A DNA stretch of 10,175 nt from Bacteroidota bacterium (GTDB lineage Bacteria; CLD3; SB21), in contig JAGQUY010000227.1 in NCBI GenBank assembly GCA_020438245.1, positions 1-10,175 of the forward strand, read 5' to 3'. Within the stretch, counting starts at the first letter, position 1; each line of letters starts with the position of its first letter. A model generated the notes under the pieces. It was given only the letters and a program-made list of their open reading frames with translations. It was not told where the DNA came from and ran no database searches. Below are positions 1 through 5,398 of this stretch, piece by piece. The translations under genes were made by a program, and so were the position numbers.

Positions 1-75
1 CGTATGCAGGCAGGTCCGACAGCGCGAGTCCTGCCCCGGGGTCTTTGTCGGTTCACCAGAGGGGTCAAGAAGGAA

Positions 76-1269
76 TTATTCGGGAAGCGCTTGGTTGAAC
101 TCTCCGTACCGATTTGTCCTGATCAAATAGATATCCGAACCGCCAAATCCCATTGAACTGGTCTCACCAATGATGAGCAGGGATCCGTCTGAGGCTTCTG
201 CAAGATCGGAACCGCTTTCAAAACCGCTACCGCCGTGGTGTTGACTCCAAATCAACGCCCCGTTCTGAGAAATCTTGTTCAACCATAAATCACCGCCCAC
301 CCCAAGGCTCCTAGTGAAGCCGCACAGGACGAATCCTCCATCGGAGGTTGATATGACGGATTGAAGGTCGTCTTCCTGAAGGGCTCCGAAAGAACGGCTC
401 CAGAGGCTGTCTCCGTTCTGATCAATTCGCAGTGCATAGCCATCGATGTCGCCGAACACGTTTGTATTGCCCAGAAGAAATATTGTCCCATCGTTCATGC
501 TTCGAGCGCCATTGGCAAAATCGTCACCGGATGTCCCGTAAACGTATTCCTCAAGCGAATCGCCGTTTGCATTTACTTCAAGGATCCAAAAGTCCCGGTT
601 CTCTTCGGACGTTTCCTTGTACCCGATCGCGAGGAGGTTTCCGCCGGTGGTCGTAGATATACCCGTAAATGAGTTCAATCCGCCGCTTCCAAAGGTGCGA
701 GACCAAACAATAGATCCGGATTTCGTTATTCGGCTAATGTAGCCGCGTGTGGCGGCGAGGCCCTGCTGCCGGCCGGAAATGAATAGTTCGCCAGACGCGG
801 TATGTTCAACGACATCCATTGCGCGTGTTGGACCTGATTCCGGGATGGTTTTCAAATTAATCAGATTGCCGTTTGATAAAACGTGGATTAAGAGTAGATC
901 GGAGTTCTGACTGGTCGGGTTTACCGAATAACCCACGACTACGTACGAGCCGTCAGCCAGGCGAATAATTTTCTGCGGAACATCGTCGTTGGCCGTACCA
1001 TACTGCCGCGACCAGAGGGAATCACCCTCCGCGCTAACCTTGATCAACAAGACATCCGACACGCCGGACGACGAAAGAGACCCGGCCAGGACAAAGGACT
1101 GACCGTCTTTCAACATGGCGTATCCGATATCATTTCCGGATGAACCAAATGTTTTTTCGAACGTAGGGGTCGAATCGTTACCGGATGGAACCGTGTCGCA
1201 CGCCACAAAATAAAAGAATCCTCCGATCACCAGAGATCGGAGGATTCGAAAGAGTTTCTTATCTATCAT
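76..1269 (-). CDS. Predicted seven-bladed beta-propeller lipoprotein of unknown function
   Basis: The 397-residue product begins with a lipoprotein signal peptide: K4, K5 and R8, R11, then a hydrophobic stretch at about 13-23 and a lipobox-like F-V-A-C with the lipidated cysteine at C24. The rest is seven degenerate repeats of about 50 residues starting near 37, 86, 137, 189, 239, 290 and 341. Each opens with W-S-R-x-[YF]-G or a variant, has a central D-G-[SG]-x-[FVL] turn, and ends D-x-[WY]-L-x-[KR]-[IV]-x-x-x-G-D-S. Seven such units predict a closed beta-propeller, probably for binding rather than catalysis; no catalytic residues are recognisable. There is no C-terminal sorting domain, so anchoring is by lipid. 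The start is the ATG at 1269-1267, which shares one base with the stop of the M49 gene (TAATG). No Shine-Dalgarno sequence precedes it, so translation probably depends on re-initiation. An intrinsic-terminator-like hairpin lies in codons 8-21. The fold is fairly sure; the ligand is unknown. Confidence 0.85.
   Translation of the reverse strand: MIDKKLFRILRSLVIGGFFYFVACDTVPSGNDSTPTFEKTFGSSGNDIGYAMLKDGQSFVLAGSLSSSGVSDVLLIKVSAEGDSLWSRQYGTANDDVPQKIIRLADGSYVVVGYSVNPTSQNSDLLLIHVLSNGNLINLKTIPESGPTRAMDVVEHTASGELFISGRQQGLAATRGYISRITKSGSIVWSRTFGSGGLNSFTGISTTTGGNLLAIGYKETSEENRDFWILEVNANGDSLEEYVYGTSGDDFANGARSMNDGTIFLLGNTNVFGDIDGYALRIDQNGDSLWSRSFGALQEDDLQSVISTSDGGFVLCGFTRSLGVGGDLWLNKISQNGALIWSQHHGGSGFESGSDLAEASDGSLLIIGETSSMGFGGSDIYLIRTNRYGEFNQALPE
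1207..1247 (-). terminator. Intrinsic-terminator-like hairpin inside the propeller gene's signal-peptide codons
   Basis: On the minus strand GAATCCTCCGATC (1247-1235) pairs perfectly with GATCGGAGGATTC (1228-1216) around a 6-nt loop, giving a 13-bp stem. It is followed at once by TTTTATTTT (1215-1207). This is the form of a Rho-independent terminator. It begins 22 nt beyond the M49 stop codon, where a terminator for that gene would be expected, yet it lies wholly within codons 8-21 of the next reading frame (R-I-L-R-S-L-V-I-G-G-F-F-Y-F). It could end most transcripts after the M49 gene and allow read-through only when ribosomes cover it. Termination activity is inferred from structure alone. 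Confidence 0.6.
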
Positions 1270-3305
1270 TAGTTGAGGGTTGGCAGGAAGGAGTAGTTTT
1301 TCGCATACTCCATCATCTGTTCCGTAAAATCAGCCGGATATTCGACCTGTACATCAATGATTTTGTCGCCCTTCATCACGGGAACCAGCTTTGCATTAAT
1401 GAAGCCGCCGTAGGGGGCGATATTGAGTTTCTTTGCACGTTCCAGCACCTCTTTATGAATATCCTGATCGACTTTTACCCCGTAGTTTTCTACGAGATCA
1501 TGACCGGCTTGGTAATCTCCTTCTGACTTGATTCGTTGGATTTCACGGAGCAACTGACCGAATAACACCTTCAACTTGTCATAATCATTAATAACAAAGT
1601 AGGTCTTGCCTTCCCGTTGTTTCCGTTCAATAACATTGTCGGTTTTGCCCTTTTCAAAGACCCACTTGGCCACCAGTTGACGGTTTCTCATGTGCGCTTC
1701 CTCAATATCATCTCCGAGCTCCAGCCTGCGCAGTTGGGTCATTAGGCCATTTCGAATGTAGGATTGGTATTCGGCTTTGCCTACTTCCAGGGAAGGCATA
1801 ACACCAATATCGATAAGTTTCTGATCATACACATAGTATAAAGCGACCAGATCGGCGCGGGCTTCTTCCAACGTGCTGGCATAGGCCTTCAGGGTTTCTT
1901 TAGGGGAACCAATGCCGGGATTGATCTGGCCGGAAGCATGACCGATCACTTCGTGCATATCCGTGTGAAGGTTGCCAGAGAGCGAACCGTAGGTCTTGGC
2001 AAGACGAACTTCTTCAGGGTCGTATGCAAATTCTTCGAGGAATCCGGAGGATTGTCCGGCCTTTTCATATCCGTCCACAATATTGCCGAGATTTACCGAC
2101 TTGGAACCATGTTCTTTTCGAATCCAGTTCGCATTCGGGAGATTTATGCCAATGGGTGTGCTTGGAGAGGCATCACCCGATTCCACGACCACGGTAATCA
2201 CCTTGGCCGAAATACCCGTCACATTTTTCTTCTTGTGTTCTTCCATCAAAGGGGAGTTGTCCTCGAACCATTGGGCCTGCGCGCCGATGGCGGAGATCCG
2301 TTTCGTTGCTTCAAAATCCTTGATTGACACGACCGATTCGTAGGCGCCTCGGTATCCCAGCGGGTCTCCATAGACTTCGATGAAACCGTTCGTTGCATCT
2401 ACCACCGATGAGGTATCCTGAACCCATAGAATATTGTATTCGTCGAAGAGCTTCAGGTCTCCGGTCTTGTAGTATGCGATCAATTTCTCCAAAGCAGCTT
2501 TTTGCAGGTCATTCTCGGCAACGGCGATTGCTTTCTCCATCCAAAAAACTATTTTTTCAATCGCGGCTGAATACAATCCGCCAACTTTGTACGTTTTTTC
2601 AACGATTTGCCCGTTTTCCTTGACCAGTTTGGAATTGAGCCCGTAAGAAATGGGTCTTGGATCCTTTTTGTCAATAATCTTGTCGTAGTAGGCCTCGGCT
2701 TCTTTTTGAGTCACCCCTTCATAGTAATTCATGGCGGAAGACAAAAGGAGATCCTCCTTGGGATCAAGGCTGATTCTCTTTGACGCGACAGATGGGTCAA
2801 AAAGAATCGGATTCAAACGGGCGATGAATTGATCAGCAGTTTCCCCTTCGTCCATTGGAAATTTGGAGTCCGGAGAATTCTTGACCAGTTCAGAGAAATA
2901 TTCACGGGAGAATTCCGGTTCGAATTTCTTTGCGCCATAGTGGTGATGGATGCCGTTGGAGAACCACACGCGCTTTGTGTAGGTCATGAACTTTGTCCAC
3001 TCCGAAGCCTTTCTATCACCTTTGTAGCCATCAACAATGGCTTCCAGCGTACGACGGACCAAAAGATTATACTTATAGTTTTGGTCATAAATGATATCGC
3101 GTCCGCAGAGGGATGCCTCATAGAGATAGTAGGCCAATTCTTTTTGTTGCGTCGTCAGTTGTTCAAATCCCGGAACGCGATAGCGTATGATCTTCAGATC
3201 GGCAAATTGCTCCGTCTGGTAGACGAAGTCGTCGGTCGCGGTCTTCTTTGGAGAGCAAGCGAAAAAAAGCACGACGAAGGTGGCAAGTAAGTATTTGTAT
3301 TTCAT
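1269..3305 (-). CDS. Dipeptidyl-peptidase III (peptidase family M49), lipoprotein
   Basis: This 678-residue zinc peptidase should release dipeptides from the N-terminus of oligopeptides. The M49 hallmark H-E-V-I-G-H lies at 451-456 (zinc ligands H451 and H456, catalytic E452). The second motif E-E-A-R-A-D is at 480-485, with E481 the expected third ligand. The gap between the motifs is about 24 residues, shorter than in animal DPP III and like Bacteroides-type enzymes, whose length of about 675 residues also fits. The N-terminus is a lipoprotein signal (K2, K4, hydrophobic 6-16, L-F-F-A-C with C17), so the enzyme is placed in the envelope rather than the cytosol. The start is supported by AAAGGA at 3318-3313, 7 nt before the ATG. 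The stop TAA overlaps the ATG of the following propeller lipoprotein gene. A promoter-like sequence lies at 3375-3347, and structured noncoding DNA lies further upstream. Confidence 0.95.
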   Translation of the reverse strand: MKYKYLLATFVVLFFACSPKKTATDDFVYQTEQFADLKIIRYRVPGFEQLTTQQKELAYYLYEASLCGRDIIYDQNYKYNLLVRRTLEAIVDGYKGDRKASEWTKFMTYTKRVWFSNGIHHHYGAKKFEPEFSREYFSELVKNSPDSKFPMDEGETADQFIARLNPILFDPSVASKRISLDPKEDLLLSSAMNYYEGVTQKEAEAYYDKIIDKKDPRPISYGLNSKLVKENGQIVEKTYKVGGLYSAAIEKIVFWMEKAIAVAENDLQKAALEKLIAYYKTGDLKLFDEYNILWVQDTSSVVDATNGFIEVYGDPLGYRGAYESVVSIKDFEATKRISAIGAQAQWFEDNSPLMEEHKKKNVTGISAKVITVVVESGDASPSTPIGINLPNANWIRKEHGSKSVNLGNIVDGYEKAGQSSGFLEEFAYDPEEVRLAKTYGSLSGNLHTDMHEVIGHASGQINPGIGSPKETLKAYASTLEEARADLVALYYVYDQKLIDIGVMPSLEVGKAEYQSYIRNGLMTQLRRLELGDDIEEAHMRNRQLVAKWVFEKGKTDNVIERKQREGKTYFVINDYDKLKVLFGQLLREIQRIKSEGDYQAGHDLVENYGVKVDQDIHKEVLERAKKLNIAPYGGFINAKLVPVMKGDKIIDVQVEYPADFTEQMMEYAKNYSFLPTLN

Positions 3306-3346
3306 GGGCTTATCCTTTAATTGGAAAAATTATGTAGGACGGCTTG

Positions 3347-3375
3347 AATGTAGGCCCCGGTTTGGTTTATTGCAA
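3347..3375 (-). promoter_or_regulatory. Candidate promoter for the M49 gene
   Basis: On the minus strand TTGCAA (3375-3370) and TACATT (3352-3347) are separated by exactly 17 nt, resembling a sigma70-type promoter. It lies downstream of the terminator at 3421-3391 and about 42 nt before the M49 start, so it could drive that gene independently of upstream read-through. The match is partial in both boxes, and consensus preferences in this organism are unknown. Confidence 0.35.
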
Positions 3376-3390
3376 TGAATTTGATCATGA

Positions 3391-3421
3391 AAATAAAAAA
3401 CCCAAGGAGCAAGTCCTTGGG
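3391..3421 (-). terminator. Intrinsic terminator, minus strand
   Basis: CCCAAGGA (3421-3414) pairs perfectly with TCCTTGGG (3408-3401) around a 5-nt loop and is followed by TTTTTTATTTT (3400-3390). The T-tract exists only on the minus strand, so the terminator is directional. It lies 112 nt after the stop of the alpha/beta hydrolase at 3533 and 86 nt before the M49 start. It may end the hydrolase transcript, a small RNA, or an attenuated M49 leader. Confidence 0.8.
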
Positions 3422-3435
3422 TCTCTATCGTAGCC

Positions 3436-3458
3436 AAGAAGTTAGGGGGTAACTTCTT
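3436..3458. repeat. Perfect 9-bp inverted repeat with homopolymer loop
   Basis: AAGAAGTTA (3436-3444) and TAACTTCTT (3450-3458) are perfect complements around GGGGG on the plus strand, or CCCCC on the minus strand. It sits 14 bp upstream of the terminator stem in the minus direction. With no T-tract on either side it is not itself a terminator. The C5 loop would be exposed in a minus-strand RNA. Confidence 0.7.
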
Positions 3459-3472
3459 TATGTGGGGACCAT

Positions 3473-3502
3473 AAAATAGTGAGAAAACTGGGTATATGTC
3501 AA
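3473..3502 (-). promoter_or_regulatory. Candidate promoter upstream of the tandem hairpins
   Basis: The minus strand carries a consensus TTGACA (3502-3497), an 18-nt spacer and TATTTT (3478-3473). It begins 31 nt after the stop of the hydrolase at 3533 and points toward the hairpins and the M49 gene. The -35 match is perfect; the -10 is AT-rich but imperfect. It implies a transcript beginning around 3467. Confidence 0.45.
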
Positions 3503-3532
3503 CAAAAAAGATGACTGTTGGAAAAATTAATT

Positions 3533-4462
3533 TCAGGGAGTGCCCAGAATGTAGGTTACCCGACCTGGCAAAACGTCGATCTGAATGCCATCAACACGGA
3601 GGGTCTCTAGCGTACCAGTGTTGCCGTAGAATACGCAGTAGGCTTCATCAACGGACCATGCCGGCTTCCTAATGCTCTTGTAAGAAGCAAATTTACAGTT
3701 ACTTAATATCGATTTCTGGATGATGAGGGCCGCAAACTGAGCGTCTATCTCTTTGTCTTTTAAAGTATGATTTAACAATATTTTATGCAATATGGTCATG
3801 AATTCTGACTCGGGGCGGCGGGATCCATATAGAAAGCTGGCCGGCAGGTGGTTTTTTCTGATAAAGAAGGTCCGGGTGGATGAATCAACAATTGTCTCAT
3901 ATTCATGGTTTGATTTCAAGTGGTAGATTGCATTTCTATTTGCTGATACGACCGGGACGACTCCATCGCTCTCATATCCCATTCGCTTCCCAATCATACC
4001 GGCAATTGCGAAATAAGGGGTCGCAGTGCCGCCGAGCCTTCTGACTTCCATCAAGCGCCGTAGCGGTTCGCTGCAAAAGGACAGATGTTTCAACTGAGCG
4101 CGGCTGATTGGGGCCAGCGCAAGAAGGCGGCGCTGAGTAAGGGCGGGAGCAATATTTCCATGATACGGGGTTGCGATCGTGATGATTTTTTCTAAGGGCC
4201 GGTCTTGCTTAAGAAAGTGGTCATACCATTCGGCAACCAACCCCCCCTGAGAGTGGCCCATCAATACCAAGTCAGTATAGTTCCTGCGGTCGATGAATTC
4301 TGCAAGCTGTTGTGCAATCGTTGTCAGATTCAGTTGCCGGTCCAGCGTCTTGTACTCGAAAAAGTCCACCGAGTACCCAATGTTTTCGACCAAAGGAGCG
4401 AGCCGACGCCATGATTTCGTAATGTCGGCGACTCCGTGAATGAACACAATCTGCCTGCTCAT
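3533..4462 (-). CDS. Alpha/beta hydrolase (lipase/esterase-like)
   Basis: With the start chosen here the product is 309 residues. H9-G10 (F-I-H-G) forms the oxyanion-hole strand, G-H-S-Q-G-G at 69-74 gives nucleophile S71, T-P-Y-H-G at 98-102 follows the next strand as in triacylglycerol-lipase/PGAP1-like hydrolases, S-D-G-V-V-P gives acid D166, and S-N-H-E gives histidine H186. The core ends near 190; the remaining 120 residues are an unrecognised C-terminal extension. No signal peptide is visible, so a cytosolic enzyme is likely; the substrate is unknown. The frame stays open to an ATG at 4687, but that start would overlap the divergent neighbour and add 75 residues of non-globular sequence. 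ATGs at 4486, 4477 and 4462 are all possible; 4462 places M-S-R-Q directly before the first core strand. None has a good Shine-Dalgarno sequence. A terminator 112 nt downstream may serve this gene. Confidence 0.82.
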   Translation of the reverse strand: MSRQIVFIHGVADITKSWRRLAPLVENIGYSVDFFEYKTLDRQLNLTTIAQQLAEFIDRRNYTDLVLMGHSQGGLVAEWYDHFLKQDRPLEKIITIATPYHGNIAPALTQRRLLALAPISRAQLKHLSFCSEPLRRLMEVRRLGGTATPYFAIAGMIGKRMGYESDGVVPVVSANRNAIYHLKSNHEYETIVDSSTRTFFIRKNHLPASFLYGSRRPESEFMTILHKILLNHTLKDKEIDAQFAALIIQKSILSNCKFASYKSIRKPAWSVDEAYCVFYGNTGTLETLRVDGIQIDVLPGRVTYILGTP

Positions 4463-4540
4463 ACCGCAATATCGCATGAAGCGCATTCGATTACAACCGG
4501 GATTGCAAATGCATAACCGAATGCATACCTTCAGCCTTCC
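4463..4540. promoter_or_regulatory. Divergent intergenic region with direct repeats
   Basis: These 78 bp separate two head-to-head hydrolase genes and must carry both start signals if each has its own promoter. AATGCATAACC (4508-4518) is repeated as AATGCATACC (4520-4529), offset 12 bp or about one helical turn. GCATTCG (4483-4489) is the inverse of CGAATGC (4518-4524). On the plus strand TTGCAA (4503-4508), 17 nt and TACCTT (4526-4531) would start transcription only a few bases before the ATG at 4541. No Shine-Dalgarno sequence precedes either gene. Function as an operator is inference. Confidence 0.35.
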
Positions 4541-5314
4541 ATGAAACTGCACTATGTGATATACGGCGAGGGCCCGAGGCAATTGGTCATTCTGCATGGA
4601 ATGCTGGGCAGTGAGAGAAACTGGCACACGGTGGCACGCCGCCTTTCCAACAAGTTTCGTCTTATTGTTCCGGATCAAAGAAACCACGGCGTTTCACCTC
4701 ATCACCCAGAGCATTCGATCGAGGCCATGCGTCAGGATCTAGAAGAGCTGATTGAAAGCCTTCAACTCGAATCTTTCTGCCTGCTTGGTCACTCCATGGG
4801 GGGGCATGTGGCCATGAACTACGCATTCTTACATCCGAAGAGGGTTCGGGCTCTGGTGATTGAAGACATCGCTCCTCGATCTTACGACACCAGTCTGGTA
4901 GGAATTATTGATGCGATGAGTGCCCTTGATCTGAGTCAATTTAAAGCAAAGAAAGAGGTTGAAAAAGCACTGGAGGCTGGGATTGAGAATCCGGATGTTC
5001 GTAATTTTGTGATCACGAACCTGGTCAGGGACCATGATCACTTGAGGTGGCGAATCAATCTGGACGCCCTTCGTCAGTTTGCCGCTCAGGAAGTAGTGCG
5101 CTTCAAGGCCGATCCCGCATGGAAATACGACGGTCCGACTCTCTTCATAGGGGGTGCAAAATCAGCGTACAAAGTAAGCGACGAAAGAAATTTGATCCTT
5201 GAGCATTTTCCCAAAGCTCAGATCGCAATGGTCAAGAACGCCGGCCACTGGGTGCACCACGAAGCAACGGACTCGTTTTGCCGATTGGTTTCGGGTTTTC
5301 TCGAAACCCGCTGA
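4541..5314 (+). CDS. Alpha/beta hydrolase, YbfF/ABHD11-like esterase
   Basis: The 257-residue product matches the YbfF/ABHD11 group of small esterases closely in length and motifs. I-L-H-G-M-L-G-S at 17-24 followed by N27-W28 is the group's oxyanion-hole segment, D-Q-R-N-H-G-x-S at 45-52 is its signature, G-H-S-M-G-G at 83-88 supplies nucleophile S85, and G-H-W at 235-237 supplies H236. The acid may be D109 in V-I-E-D-I-A-P, as I recall for E. coli YbfF, or a later aspartate. It has no signal peptide and should be cytosolic; E. coli YbfF acts on short acyl and thioester substrates, but the substrate here is unknown. The ATG at 4541 begins directly with the first strand (M-K-L-H-Y-V-I-Y-G), so the start is secure despite the missing Shine-Dalgarno sequence. 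A candidate promoter immediately upstream would make the mRNA nearly leaderless. The gene is divergent from the other hydrolase and 84 bp before the M3 peptidase gene. Confidence 0.9.
   Translation: MKLHYVIYGEGPRQLVILHGMLGSERNWHTVARRLSNKFRLIVPDQRNHGVSPHHPEHSIEAMRQDLEELIESLQLESFCLLGHSMGGHVAMNYAFLHPKRVRALVIEDIAPRSYDTSLVGIIDAMSALDLSQFKAKKEVEKALEAGIENPDVRNFVITNLVRDHDHLRWRINLDALRQFAAQEVVRFKADPAWKYDGPTLFIGGAKSAYKVSDERNLILEHFPKAQIAMVKNAGHWVHHEATDSFCRLVSGFLETR
5292..5310. repeat. 7-bp hairpin at the 3' end of the hydrolase gene
   Basis: CGGGTTT (5292-5298) pairs with AAACCCG (5304-5310) around TCTCG, ending just before the TGA at 5312. An alternative pairing, GGTTTCG (5287-5293) with CGAAACC (5302-5308), overlaps it. 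No T-tract follows, so it is not a standard terminator and read-through toward the M3 peptidase gene is possible. Confidence 0.4.
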
Positions 5315-5398
5315 AGAATCGATTAAACCAGGCAACCTTGCTCCAAATCCCTCGTAACAACTTCATCATTCCATACATTCATTCAAGAAGGAAGATCA

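Larger units (their letters stand above)
3391..3467 (-). ncRNA. Candidate small RNA or attenuator leader
   Basis: A strong promoter-like sequence at 3502-3473 would start a transcript near 3467. That RNA of about 75 nt would contain a C-rich 5' end, a 9-bp hairpin with a CCCCC loop, a short linker and the terminator at 3421-3391. No start codon with a plausible leader peptide is visible in it. The 3' arm of the first hairpin, with the two Gs after it (UUCUUGG), can also pair with CCAAGGA in the terminator's 5' arm (7 pairs, one G-U), which would be mutually exclusive with termination. This could be a free-standing sRNA or the regulated leader of the M49 gene. No RNA family was recognised. Confidence 0.3.

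Noticed and set aside
1..75. GC-rich inverted repeats (GGCAGG/CCTGCC at 9-35, CCGACA/TGTCGG at 16-51) and a roughly 50-codon plus-strand frame beginning at 4
   Set aside because: No T-tract follows on either strand, so there is no terminator for the propeller gene here. The small frame runs into the antisense of that gene and has no ribosome-binding site visible. The region is too close to the window edge to judge.
2829..3290. 153-codon plus-strand open frame
   Set aside because: It is antisense to the M49 gene N-terminal region, which has a clear lipoprotein signal and family match.
4463..4687. N-terminal extension of the minus-strand hydrolase to the ATG at 4687 (384 residues)
   Set aside because: It overlaps the YbfF-like gene on the opposite strand by about 150 bp, and the added 75 residues show no domain or signal peptide. 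The hydrolase fold begins right after the ATG at 4462.
4463..5314. Divergent hydrolases considered as a duplicated pair
   Set aside because: They share only the generic H-G and G-H-S-x-G-G motifs; the surrounding signatures and lengths differ, so recent duplication is not supported.
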